Assembly: GCA_963806685.1 (NCBI GenBank)
Contig: CAWDZB010000017.1
Location: forward strand, 186,001-250,000
DNA length: 64,000 nt
DNA from: DDH964 sp963806685
GTDB taxonomy: Bacteria > Desulfobacterota > Desulfuromonadia > Desulfuromonadales > DDH964
Direction of reading: 5' to 3'
Under the pieces are notes generated by a model that was given only the letters and a program-made list of their open reading frames with translations, made no database searches and was not told the DNA's origin. The position numbers and the translations under genes were made by a program. Of this stretch, positions 9,401-17,417 are shown in pieces. Each line of letters opens with the position of its first letter. The first letter of the stretch is position 1.

Positions 9401-10800
9401 GATGTCGCTGCCGATGAAGGCCGCGCACTGGTCGCTGAAGTTGGGCGGGCTGGTGGCCTGCACCGCCAGCCCGGCGATCTGCTCGGTGCCGATACCAAGC
9501 GCTTCCCGGCAGGCTTCTTCGAGGAAGGATCCGGTTCCGGCCGAGCAGGCCTCGTTCATGGCGTAGTCGCTGGCCACCCGGTTGGTGATCCAGGTGTACT
9601 TGGCATCCTGTCCGCCGATTTCGAAGATGGTCTCCACCTCCGGATCGAAATGCACCGCGGCCGCCGCATGGGCCACGATCTCGTTGACGACGCCGTCGGT
9701 CAGGGCGTGCAGGCCGGCGATCTGGCGGCCGCTGCCGGTCACTCCGAGGCCCGCCACCACCGCGGAAAAGCCCGGCGGCAACTGTTCGAGGAGCCGCCGG
9801 TAGCATTCGCGGCTCGCCCCCACCGGGTCGCCGTTGGTGCGCAGGTAGGCGCTGGCGACGATGGTCCGGCTGTCGGCCCGAACCAGCACCGCCTTGGTGG
9901 TGGTGCTGCCGACATCCAGGCCGCAGAGATATTCCCCCGGCTCAATGGAGCCGGCCGGCAAATCGTGGAAAGTGACCTTCGCCAACCCCTCCTGCAGGGG
10001 CGGCAGCGCTTCGAAGGAGCGGGCTCCGCCCGCCAGCAGCCCCTGCGCCCCCTTCATCGGCACGCCGTTGCGCTCGGCCCAGAGCAGGGCGCCGAGAGCT
10101 TCGAAACCGACCGCTTCGGCGGGAACGAAGAGTTCCGGGCAACCCTCCTGCAGCATTTTCAGCAGGACCCGGTTGCGGCTCACCCCGCCGACCAGGGCCA
10201 CCCGCCGGGCCTTGGCCTTTTTGAGCAGCTCCAGGATCTTGCCGGCCATCATTCGGCACAGGCCGGCGACCACCTGGGCCTTGGGAATCCCTTTGTTCAG
10301 GGCATGGGTGCAGTCGCTCTTGCAGAACACCGAGCAGCGGCCGGCGACGGTGTAGGGGGGGGCCTCGGCGGCCAGCGCAAGGGCCTCCTCGATCCCTAGC
10401 CCCATGCGGCGGATCTGCTGAAGGAAGAACTCCCCCGTCCCCGCCGCGCATTTGTTTCCGGAATGCACCTCGCGGATGCGGCCGTCGGCGTCGAGGAGAT
10501 AGGCGATGAACGTTTCCCCCCGGCCGAAACGATGCAATCGGTCCCGGGGTAGCGGCTGCGCAGGTGGGCAAAGGCCAACTCCACCGCCTCCGGTTCGGAG
10601 ACTGTCGGGATGGCCAGGCGCTTGCGGAACTTGCGGCCGGTGAGCCCCAGTTGGACGGAACCCAACTCATCGAGGAGGTCCGAAAGCTTCCCCCCGACCT
10701 GCCCCTCGTGAGCCAGGCTCCGGAGTTGCAGCCCCTCCCCGGTGCGCCGGGCGATAGTGATCGAAGTGGCACCTAAACAAATCCCAACCAACCTCTGCAT
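6410..10800 (-). CDS. Acyl-CoA dehydratase activase, BadF/BcrA + DUF2229 (frameshifted)
   Basis: A giant two-module ASKHA ATPase of the 2-hydroxyacyl-CoA dehydratase activator family, about 1463 residues when repaired. Module 1 begins MQRLVGICLGATSITIARR and continues through NKCAAGTGEFF. Module 2 begins LCGLDVGSTTTKAVLV, with GGQDAKYTW and NEACSAGTGSF; the conserved Cys residues should bridge a [4Fe-4S] cluster at the dimer interface. A DUF2229 region (from about PTVGLLPSLLGSTYYPLY) and a dehydratase-like C-terminal part follow. Related proteins use ATP to fire an electron into dehydratases or reductases. The frame breaks in a run of six G (minus strand, about 10521-10516), where one missing G separates IVSAGG from ETFIAY. 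The start at 10800 has GAGGGGAAG upstream. No partner dehydratase subunit is adjacent. Confidence 0.85.
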
Positions 10801-10818
10801 TCGCTTCCCCTCTTTCCA

Positions 10819-10848
10819 ATATTGAGCAATCAGCAGGTCAGGTTGCAA
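10819..10848 (-). promoter_or_regulatory. Possible promoter of the activase gene
   Basis: On the minus strand TTGCAA (10848-10843) and CAATAT (10824-10819) are separated by 18 bases, ending about 20 bases before the ATG. The match is weak and based on position and pattern only. Confidence 0.3.
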
Positions 10849-11097
10849 TACCCTCCCCGCCCCCATTTATCCCTGATCAGAATCTTGCGCTCTTGCCGGC
10901 TGGAAAATCGAGCCTTAAATTCCTGCCCGCGAAAATAATAACAACAAATTCCCAATTTTTTATTTGAAAGGTCACATCCTCGGCCGCCGTTTCGGATTGC
11001 GGGAACAATCCCCATTACCCCTTTTGGTACGGCCTAGCCGCCATGGTTTTCCATGGGCTAAGCGGATGTCCACGGAACTCTTGGCCGGCGTCTTCCA

Positions 11098-11580
11098 TCA
11101 GTCGCCCTTCTCCAACATGGCCGCGACCATCCCCGGCCGGTACCATCCCACTTCCGAACGCAATCCAATCGCGAGGCGATTCCAGCCGTTGATCGCGACA
11201 ACCGCCAGGCTCAGGTCGGCCAGTTCCTTTTCGCTGAATTGCTGCCGTACCTGATCGTAAATTTCGTCGGGGGCATGGTTGCCAGCGATCAGGGTCAATG
11301 CCTCGGTCCAGGCCAGGGCGGCTCGTTCGCGCTCACTGTAGAAAGGCGCCTCGCGCCAGCCGGAGAGCAGGTAAAGACGCTGCTCGGTTTCGCCGGCGGC
11401 CCGGGCATCCTTCGAGTGCATATCCAGGCAAAACGCGCAGCCGTTGATCTGGGAGGCGCGCATTTTGACCAGGTCAAGCAGCGCCGTTTCCAGGCCACAG
11501 TCATGCAGGTATTTCTCCAGGCCAAGCATCGCCCGGTAGGCTCCCGGGGCGACCCTGGCGGCGTCGATTCTCATTGCCAT
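11098..11580 (-). CDS. Carboxymuconolactone decarboxylase / AhpD-like protein
   Basis: A 160-residue AhpD-core protein with the redox motif CAFCLDMH (about residues 51-58), characteristic of the alkylhydroperoxidase-like family in which the CxxC Cys pair and the nearby His do the chemistry. The second half (AALAWTEALTLI ... DLSLAVVAINGWNRLAIG) is also typical. AAGGAG lies nine bases before ATG 11580; a second Met two codons on is possible. It follows the NTF2-like gene in the same direction by about 30 bases, so the two are probably one operon. Likely cytosolic; the peroxide or thiol partner is unknown. Confidence 0.85.
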   Translation of the reverse strand: MAMRIDAARVAPGAYRAMLGLEKYLHDCGLETALLDLVKMRASQINGCAFCLDMHSKDARAAGETEQRLYLLSGWREAPFYSERERAALAWTEALTLIAGNHAPDEIYDQVRQQFSEKELADLSLAVVAINGWNRLAIGLRSEVGWYRPGMVAAMLEKGD

Positions 11581-11609
11581 CGGTTCGATCTCCTTGGTCA
11601 CCGCGCTCT

Positions 11610-12074
11610 TTACTTACCCAATACAGCCGCCTGGTACCAGGCCAGCAACTGCGGATCGTCGATCGATCCATGATGATGGACCTGCCGCCAGCGGCCATCC
11701 ATTTTCCGGAAGATGCGACTGGTGCGGATGGCAAGGGGAATCTCCTCGTCACCCAGACGCAAATACCCCCGCTCTCTGCCCACGGCGTAAAACATCTCCG
11801 CAACCTCGTGGACAGTGTAGCCGTAAAATTCCACGTAAACGTCCGCGGAGCCGTGGAAGATGCTCTCGTAAACGGGCCCGATCTCCGGCCACCCCCGCTT
11901 GATGCCTCCCAGCGGGTTGTCCATGGCAATGCTGTCCGCTTGTGCCCAGTTCTCGGACATCATCTGAAGATCGCCCGTGTTGAAGGCGCAGTAGAACTGA
12001 ACGAGGGCCTGAAAGGGAGAGGATAGATCCCCTTGATCTTCCCTGCCGGTAATCGCTTTCTGAATCGGTTCCAT
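11610..12074 (-). CDS. NTF2-like (SnoaL/DUF4440-type) protein
   Basis: A 154-residue protein with the cone-shaped NTF2-like pattern: an N-terminal helix (FQALVQFYCAFNTGDLQMM), a conserved W and DNPLGG segment, and C-terminal strands ending SRIFRKMDGRWRQVHHHGS. The C-terminal WRxVHHHGS resembles SnoaL_3/DUF4440 domains that act as ketosteroid-isomerase-like enzymes or small-ligand binders. The start is ATG 12074. The 230 bases upstream, shared with the divergent threonine aldolase gene, presumably hold both promoters, but I could not identify convincing boxes. The catalytic role is not assignable from sequence. Confidence 0.75.
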   Translation of the reverse strand: MEPIQKAITGREDQGDLSSPFQALVQFYCAFNTGDLQMMSENWAQADSIAMDNPLGGIKRGWPEIGPVYESIFHGSADVYVEFYGYTVHEVAEMFYAVGRERGYLRLGDEEIPLAIRTSRIFRKMDGRWRQVHHHGSIDDPQLLAWYQAAVLGK

Positions 12075-12304
12075 ACTTTTCTATTCCCTAACTGGGAAGG
12101 AATCAAAAAACGGACCAGAGTGGGATTCTTGCGCCAATAACCATCGTGTCGCAAGGATTCCTGCCATATCCACCGTCATTCTACCCCATCCGGCAGAATC
12201 GAGCCGGTATCCGGTTCTCCCAAAAACCGGCGCCTCGGCAAACGGCAGCGGTTGAAATTTTGCCCCGGTCCCCTACAATCAGGTATCCTGCCGAGGAGGA
12301 GATT

Positions 12305-13363
12305 ATGGAACAGGTCAGCCACCCGGAACGGCTCAAGAACCAGTTCGCCAGCGACAACTACGCCGGGGCCTGCCCGGAGGCGATGCAGGCCTTCGCCGAG
12401 GTCAACGCCGGCTTCGCCAGCGCCTACGGCAACGACCCCTGGACCGCCCGTGCCTGCGACCTGCTGCGCGAATTCTTCGAGACCGACTGCCAGGTCTTCT
12501 TCGTCTTCAACGGCACCGCCGCCAACTCCCTGGCGCTCGCCTCCCTCTGCCACAGCTACCACAGCATCATCTGCCACGCGCTGGCCCACGTCGAGACCGA
12601 CGAGTGCGGCGCCGCCGAGTTCTTCTCCAACGGCACCAAGATCCTGCTCGTCCCGGGGGAGCACGGCAAGGTCGACCCCGCTGAGGTTGCGCACACCGTG
12701 ACCCGCCGCAGCGACATCCACTACCCGAAACCAAAGGTTCTCTCCCTCACCCAAGCCACCGAACTGGGGACGGTCTATTCCCTCGCCGAGCTGGGGGAAA
12801 TCCGGGAGACGGCGCAGCGCTTCGGCCTGCGCCTGCACCTCGACGGGGCCCGTTTCGCCAATGCCCTGGCGACCCTCGGCTGCGCGCCCAAGGAGCTGAC
12901 CTGGCAGGCCGGCATCGACGTCATGACCGTGGGCGGCACCAAGAACGGGCTGGCGGTCGGCGAGGCGGTGGTCTTCTTCAACCGGGAGCTGGCCCGGGAA
13001 TTCGACTACCGCTGCAAGCAGGCCGGCCAACTGGCCTCGAAGATGCGCTTCCTCTCGGCCCCCTGGATCGGGCTGCTGAAGAACGGCGCCTTCGTCCGCA
13101 ACGCCGTGCACGCCAACCGCATGGCGCAGCTCTTGGCCGGCGAGCTGCAGCGGTTCCCGCAGGTCACAATCATCCACCCGGTGGAGGCCAACGCAGTCTT
13201 CGTTCAGCTGCCCGAACCCTGGATCGAGGCTCTGCACCGTCAGGGCTGGCAGTTCTACACCTTCATCGGCACCGGCCACGCCCGGCTGATGTGTTCCTGG
13301 CAGACCTCCGAGCAGGACATTCGCGAGCTGATCGGGGATATTCGCCACTTGGCGGGCGGCTGA
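12305..13363 (+). CDS. ltaE: Low-specificity L-threonine aldolase
   Basis: A PLP-dependent fold-type I enzyme of 352 residues, expected to cleave L-threonine/allo-threonine to glycine and acetaldehyde. Visible are the N-terminal FASDNYAGACPEAM, the PLP-ring segment HVETDECGAAEF, LHLDGARFANAL with the PLP-binding Asp, and GGTKNG around residue 211-216 with the Schiff-base Lys. The length is normal for the family. GAGGAGGAG lies just before ATG 12305; an open frame continues upstream to 12146 but without family similarity. It is followed by a strong hairpin and convergent genes. Confidence 0.9.
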   Translation: MEQVSHPERLKNQFASDNYAGACPEAMQAFAEVNAGFASAYGNDPWTARACDLLREFFETDCQVFFVFNGTAANSLALASLCHSYHSIICHALAHVETDECGAAEFFSNGTKILLVPGEHGKVDPAEVAHTVTRRSDIHYPKPKVLSLTQATELGTVYSLAELGEIRETAQRFGLRLHLDGARFANALATLGCAPKELTWQAGIDVMTVGGTKNGLAVGEAVVFFNRELAREFDYRCKQAGQLASKMRFLSAPWIGLLKNGAFVRNAVHANRMAQLLAGELQRFPQVTIIHPVEANAVFVQLPEPWIEALHRQGWQFYTFIGTGHARLMCSWQTSEQDIRELIGDIRHLAGG

Positions 13364-13421
13364 CGGACCGGGCGGCCCGCCGGGGAGGCCGGAGACCTTC
13401 AGGATCGTGAAATGTTACAGC

Positions 13422-13456
13422 AAGGGCCCATCGACCACGCCGGTTGATGGGCCCTT
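13422..13456. terminator. Bidirectional hairpin between ltaE and the convergent repeat-protein gene
   Basis: A 15-bp stem (AAGGGCCCATC plus ACC with one G-T wobble, 13422-13436 / 13442-13456) around a 5-base loop. The T-tracts are poor on both sides, so it may act as a weak terminator or an RNA-stabilising stem. It is placed exactly between two convergent genes. Confidence 0.6.
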
Positions 13457-13491
13457 GGGATGTGGGAAGGTTTCGATTTGGCTGAGTGCCC

Positions 13492-14226
13492 TCAAAAGCT
13501 GGCGTTGACGACCGGGAAGAACGGCAGTTTGCTTTCCTTGATGATGTTGGCCAGCCCAATTTGGACACCGGTCATTCTATCGCAGACATTTACCACGCCT
13601 ATCTGGAGACCTTTCATTTCATCTGCCTGATTGTACAGGGTCGCCAACTGGATACCCTTGGTGTTCTTGGCGATATTTGCGCCGATGAAAAACGTCGAGA
13701 TTTGAATGCCTTGAAGATCCCCGGCCATGTTGACGCCGCCGAGAGCGCCGGCAATCTGGATCCCGTTCACGTCCCCCTTGGCAACATTGCCGCCGGCAAA
13801 AATACCGGCGATCTGCACCCCGTTCACGTCCCCCTTGGCGAAATTGACACCTGCAAAAAGGCCGGCGATCTGCAGTCCCGAGACTTCCCTTTCGGCGATA
13901 TTGCCCCCTCCATAAAACCCGGCGAGCTGGAATCCTTCGAGATTTTCAGTGATGTTGATTCCGGCGACAGATAAGGTGGCCAGTTGCAACCCCTGAGTCG
14001 TTCCCGTCGTCCGGTTGACGAGTCCCAAGTCGATGCCAGACATTTCGTCATTCACGCCGTACAGCAGGTTGATCCTCAATCCCTTTACTTTGGTTTCCTT
14101 CGGGAATATCTGGACCGGATGGACCAGCGCCACCTGCAGGGGGGTCCAATCAGCCGACATCGCGGATAGCGGGATGAGAAAAAAACAAACGGAAAACAGG
14201 ATTGCAACACACAATTTCACAGACAT
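13492..14226 (-). CDS. Secreted GxQxA-repeat protein (LA_2272-type surface repeat)
   Basis: A 244-residue exported protein with a signal peptide (MSVKLCVAILFSVCFFLI...SAMSA) followed by about nine repeats of roughly 19 residues in the pattern G-[VIL]-Q-[IL]-A-G-x-x-x-G-x-N-x-A. Examples are GLQIAGLFAGVNFAKGDVN and GVQIAGIFAGGNVAKGDVN. Such regular repeats predict a beta-solenoid. They resemble the LA_2272-type surface repeat family, whose function is unknown. The two central repeats are nearly identical in DNA as well (57-base period), which points to recent duplication. The ATG at 14226 follows AAGGAG closely. It heads a run of unrelated small genes all on the minus strand. Confidence 0.7.
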   Translation of the reverse strand: MSVKLCVAILFSVCFFLIPLSAMSADWTPLQVALVHPVQIFPKETKVKGLRINLLYGVNDEMSGIDLGLVNRTTGTTQGLQLATLSVAGINITENLEGFQLAGFYGGGNIAEREVSGLQIAGLFAGVNFAKGDVNGVQIAGIFAGGNVAKGDVNGIQIAGALGGVNMAGDLQGIQISTFFIGANIAKNTKGIQLATLYNQADEMKGLQIGVVNVCDRMTGVQIGLANIIKESKLPFFPVVNASF

Positions 14227-14314
14227 ACTCCTTGATTGAAATAAAGGGTCCCAGGATCCCGCCGCTGCGCTGCCAAAGGGTAGTCTCGAGCCTGCCCGAC
14301 CCATCGGCGCCTGT

Positions 14315-14653
14315 TCAGTTCCCGACACCGCCGTTCCGGACTGTGGGACCCATGAAATTTTCATCCGCAAGACAGTCATCAATGGTTCCGGCAAAGGCCT
14401 GGCGGGAAACGACGCCTTCACACATGGCCCTTTTGTAATGGCGCTTCGCAGAGCAGTCATCCGGAAATAGCCGCCGAAGTTCCTGGTCGATGCAATCCAT
14501 TGCAGGGATTTCATCATCCGTCCCGAATTTCGCCATGCAGAAGTCGGTGATCCAGTGGATTTTATCGCCAGGTATCGAGCAATTCGGGGAGTCCTGGCCG
14601 CAGGCCGGAGTGGCAACCAGAAGGAGGAAAAGTAATGCTTTTGCACGATTCAT
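14315..14653 (-). CDS. Small secreted Cys-containing hypothetical protein
   Basis: A 112-residue protein starting MNRAKALLFLLLVATPACG, a short signal peptide; Cys at the end of the hydrophobic stretch could even be a lipobox (TPAC). The mature part has about five Cys residues (NCSIPG, FCMAKFG, MDCIDQEL, DDCSAK, DDCLAD), suggesting disulfides in the periplasm. Only weak SD-like GGGAA precedes the ATG. No family is recognised. It lies 37 bases after the C39-like gene, same strand. Confidence 0.55.
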   Translation of the reverse strand: MNRAKALLFLLLVATPACGQDSPNCSIPGDKIHWITDFCMAKFGTDDEIPAMDCIDQELRRLFPDDCSAKRHYKRAMCEGVVSRQAFAGTIDDCLADENFMGPTVRNGGVGN

Positions 14654-14690
14654 AATTCCCAATCATCGGCATGAGCGTACGGCGGATTTA

Positions 14691-15101
14691 TCAAGCCAAT
14701 ACCGGGAGATACCACTTGGGTTTCATTCTCCAAAAATCCCGGCGGATGTGGTGTTTAAGGGCCATTTTGGAATCCAGAACGTATTCCTGGTCACCTTCCC
14801 GGACAAAAACGACCCAATGCCAAAAAGGTTTGCCGGATACCTTGCGCCACTTGATGGCCAGCAGGGCGCAATCAGGCAATGCGTTCCAACCATTGAAGGG
14901 CAGTTCTGTCCTTCCTGTTTTTACACCCAATTCCGACAATAGCCTGCGCACATAAAGGGTGTCCGACCACAATGCCTGATCGTCGGCATAAATGCCCATT
15001 GCATTCGCCACCGCCCTGGCCTCGTGGTACGAGATCCCGGCAATAGCTGCAGAACTCGCGATGCCACACCCGGTCGACTCTTCTTGAATCACTGGCCTCA
15101 T
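14691..15101 (-). CDS. C39-like cysteine peptidase-fold protein
   Basis: A 136-residue protein carrying a papain-like/C39-like signature: Cys in STGCGIASSAAIAG (residue 12), His in FWHWVVFVREG and Asp in YVLDS, spaced as in bacteriocin-processing and related peptidases. It is shorter than ABC-fused C39 peptidases and has no membrane domain or signal peptide, so it may be a free cytosolic peptidase-like protein. ATG 15101 has only weak SD sequence. It follows a degenerate attC-like site and precedes the secreted Cys protein, which could be a substrate, but that is speculation. Confidence 0.6.
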   Translation of the reverse strand: MRPVIQEESTGCGIASSAAIAGISYHEARAVANAMGIYADDQALWSDTLYVRRLLSELGVKTGRTELPFNGWNALPDCALLAIKWRKVSGKPFWHWVVFVREGDQEYVLDSKMALKHHIRRDFWRMKPKWYLPVLA

Positions 15102-15110
15102 AGTTTTATG

Positions 15111-15179
15111 GCTTGACGCTTGAAATGAGAGGAGGCCCCCGGCTTGTCAGGGCTCGTCCTCTTGATGGAAGGGTTAGGC
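15111..15179 (-). other. attC-like recombination site (degenerate)
   Basis: In the gene orientation the 69-base segment opens with GCCTAAC (15179-15173), a perfect RYYYAAC box 10 bases after the CYTH stop codon. It contains an imperfect palindrome (AAGAGGA...GCCC / GGG...TCCTCT) and ends TTTCAAGC then GTCAAGC (15117-15111), where integron attC sites have GTTRRRY. Size and layout match attC; the altered GTT core would make it inactive. Confidence 0.4.
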
Positions 15180-15189
15180 CTTACACGTT

Positions 15190-15648
15190 TTACCACGTGC
15201 TGTACGGATGAGCGGCAAGGTTTGAGTTGAAATACCGCAGGTCTTCGGTGACTTCCCTACCCACCCAGTTCGGCTTCTCGAATGATTGGGATTCGCTCGT
15301 GAGTTCTACTTCCGCGACAACGAGGCCATGGTTCTCCCCCAGGAATTCGTCTACTTCCCAAATAAGCCCTTTATGGTTAAGAACGTACCTGATCTTCTCT
15401 ACGACGGGGCCATCACTCAGTTTCAGCAATTGTTCGGCGTCCTCCAAGGGAATTTCGTACTCGAACTCTGCTCGCACAGCGCCCCTGGAAGCACCCTTGA
15501 TTGTCAGAAAGGCTTGCTCCCCAGCTATGCGGACTCTGACCGTGCGCTCCATGTCACGGTTCAGGTAGCCCTGTAACATTCGAATGCCTTTGCCTTGACG
15601 CCATTCGGTGCCGGTGACCAGAAATTTTCGCTCTATTTCAATTGCCAC
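15190..15648 (-). CDS. CYTH domain protein (triphosphate tunnel metalloenzyme)
   Basis: A 152-residue bacterial CYTH protein. The N-terminal EIERKFLV is the ExExK metal/triphosphate motif. Alternating charged strands follow (RVRIAGEQAFLTIKG, FEYEIPLEDAEQLL, IWEVDEFLGENHGLVVAEVEL), forming the tunnel of Arg, Lys and Glu side chains. Family members hydrolyse inorganic triphosphate or act on organic triphosphates; the substrate here is not determinable. The start is GTG 15648 with GGAG six bases upstream. It is probably the gene of an integron-like cassette, because an attC-like site begins just after its stop. Confidence 0.85.
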   Translation of the reverse strand: MAIEIERKFLVTGTEWRQGKGIRMLQGYLNRDMERTVRVRIAGEQAFLTIKGASRGAVRAEFEYEIPLEDAEQLLKLSDGPVVEKIRYVLNHKGLIWEVDEFLGENHGLVVAEVELTSESQSFEKPNWVGREVTEDLRYFNSNLAAHPYSTW

Positions 15649-15766
15649 TGATCGCTCCAGGCTGGTTAACGGTTAAGCTAGCCGGTGGGGTAGTGTCGGT
15701 GAATTCGGTAGACATTTTTCGCGAATCACTGCCGTGTCAACCATCCGGCTCAGCGCAATGATACTA

Positions 15767-15847
15767 GTGCAGGCCCCCTCCATAGATACCGGACCATCCG
15801 GTATCCTTTGAGAACACAGAAACCCTCTCAAAGAAAGGAGCCTGCAC
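15767..15847 (+). promoter_or_regulatory. Structured 5' region of the IS110-family transposase
   Basis: An outer stem (GTGCAGGC...CTCC at 15767-15781 against GGAGCCTGCAC at 15837-15847) encloses two hairpins. The first is GATACCGGA-CCA-TCCGGTATC (15785-15805, perfect); the second is CTTTGAG/CTCAAAG (15806-15812 / 15827-15833). The right arm contains the ribosome-binding GGAG and ends one base before the ATG, so folding would hide the start. IS110 elements encode a bridge/seek RNA in their non-coding ends, and this region is a candidate part of it. Confidence 0.5.
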
Positions 15848-15848
15848 C

Positions 15849-16899
15849 ATGAAATTCTACACAAAACAGCACCGGTTCTACTGCGGCGTCGATCTGCACG
15901 CCGACGCCATGTACGTCTGCATCCTTGATGCGGCGGGGGAAATGGTTGTTCACCAGAACATCCCGACCCGCCCGAAGAACTTCCTGCGACTGATCAAGGT
16001 CTACCGAGACGGCCTGGTGGTCGGCTGCGAGTGCATGTTCACCTGGTACTGGCTGGCCGACCTCTGCGCCGAGCAGGAGATCGATTTCGTCCTCGGCCAT
16101 GCCCTCTACATGAAGGCCATTCACGGCGGCAAGGCCAAAAACGACCGCATCGACTCCCACAAGATCGCCGTGCTGCTGCGCGGCGGCTCCTTTCCCCTGG
16201 CCTATACCTATCCCAAGCCTATGCGGGCGACCCGGGACCTGCTGCGCCGCCGCAATCATCTGGCCCGCAAGCGGGGCGAGCTCTTCGCCCACATCCAGAA
16301 CACGGCGACCCAGTACAACCTGCCCGAGCCGCTGGGGTGTATCGCCAAGCCGAGCATGCGCGGCGATCTGCTCAAAAAGTTTCCTGATCCGGTGGTGCGC
16401 CGGATGGTCGAGGTCGATCTCTTGACCATCGAGCATTACGAGCGGCTGCTCGACACCCTGGAGCGGCAATTGGAAAAGATCGCCACCGGCCACGATCCGG
16501 TCAACCTGGCGCTGCTCAAGTCCATTCCTGGCGTCGGCAAGATCCTCGGCATGGTCATGCTTTACGAGATCGAGGATATTTCACGATTCCCACGCGAACA
16601 GGATTTCGCCTCCTACTGCCGACTGGTCAAGCCGGCCAAGCAGTCGAACGGCAAGAATTATGGCCACTCGGGCAAGAAGATCGGCAACGCCCACCTACGC
16701 TGGGCGTTTCGGCGAGGCGGTGATTTTGATGCTCAAGGGAAACAAGCCTGCCCAGCAGGTATTGCAGCGACTCGCCAGCAAGCACGGCAAGGGCAAGGCG
16801 CTGGCGATCCTGGCGCACCGCCTGGGACGAGCGGTCTACTACATGCTCAAGAATCAGATGGCCTTCGACCAGGACAGGTTCCTGCGCAAGGCCGTCTGA
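15849..16899 (+). CDS. IS110-family transposase (frameshifted near the C terminus)
   Basis: A DEDD-type RuvC-like recombinase. The N-terminal YCGVDLHADAMYVCILD carries the first catalytic Asp, KNDRIDSHKIAVLL is the DxxD-like segment, and the C-terminal Transposase_20 domain has LLKSIPGVGKILGMVML. The frame breaks around 16709: up to LRWAF is in the first frame and GEAVILMLKGNKPAQQ onward is in the +1 frame, ending at 16899. Removing one base restores a 349-residue protein of normal length, so the shift is recent or an assembly error. AAAGGAG precedes ATG 15849. Confidence 0.85.
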
Positions 16900-17411
16900 C
16901 GTGGAGGGGGCGGATCAGCCGCACCGTCTAACTGGAGGCAACCACACCGGCGAGATAAGCTGAGCGGCCACAAGCAAGCACAGACTTCTGGGCCAACAGC
17001 CCGAATTGGCCGCATCATCCGCCGTCCACCGCCAGCCCGCTTGCATTGATTGGCGGTCCGCCCCGCTCCCACAACCTTTGCGCGATGGTCCAAGGGACCC
17101 GCGCCGGATTCTGCCCCTTCCCCGATCCCGCACCTAACTGCGGCCATCGGCACGACAGATGGACCACGCTATCTTGTCTGGGACGGCATGAGGGCACGGG
17201 CGTGATTCCAGGCGGCAGGGAGGACTCGAACCGAGCCCCTGCAACAAGAGCCTCGATAAGTGTTTGGAGCAGAATTCGTCTGCAGCCAGAAAAAAATCCC
17301 AAGCCGGAAACCGGTGGGTTCTGGGTGATCAGTCGCTTGTCAAAGAACGGGAGGGAAACCTTACGCGTTCGCGGACTATTTTACTCTTGACGGCCGGGGG
17401 CCTGATAAGTG
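16900..17411. other. Non-coding stretch after the IS110 transposase
   Basis: No gene is supported. It probably includes the right non-coding end of the IS. A hairpin with arms GCAGGG...CTC / GAG...CCCTGC lies at 17214-17242, and the last 85 bases form a possible second attC-like site. A T-arm-like GGTTCGAGTCC (minus strand, near 17230) does not belong to a foldable tRNA. Confidence 0.5.
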
Positions 17412-17417
17412 TTAGAC
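17327..17417 (-). other. Second attC-like site (weak)
   Basis: On the minus strand a perfect GTCTAAC box (17417-17411) overlaps the stop codon of the coiled-coil gene, as cassette genes often show. About 75 bases later the sequence GACAAGCGACTGATC resembles the usual attC end CAAGCGTTAGATC. CTTATCA and CTTGTCA sit at matching offsets in the two arms. The core is degenerate and the central palindrome is poor. Confidence 0.3.

Larger units (their letters stand above)
15767..16899 (+). mobile_element. IS110-family insertion element (boundaries approximate)
   Basis: The element is recognised from its transposase and the structured upstream segment. Elements of this family lack conventional terminal inverted repeats and target duplications, so the ends cannot be read with certainty. 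The right end may extend into 16900-17240. It lies between the CYTH gene and an AT-rich gene, each bordered by attC-like sequence. Some IS110 relatives (IS1111-attC) use attC sites as targets. Confidence 0.6.

Noticed and set aside
11035..11060. Hairpin TAGCC...CATGG-TTTT-CCATG-GGCTA as terminator of the AhpD-like gene
   Set aside because: The stem is interrupted and no T-tract follows on the minus strand.
17214..17300. tRNA-like 3' half (GGTTCGAGTCC) on the minus strand with a possible acceptor stem 75 bases apart
   Set aside because: The T-stem has only two pairs and no D-stem or anticodon stem forms; a simple hairpin explains the palindrome better.
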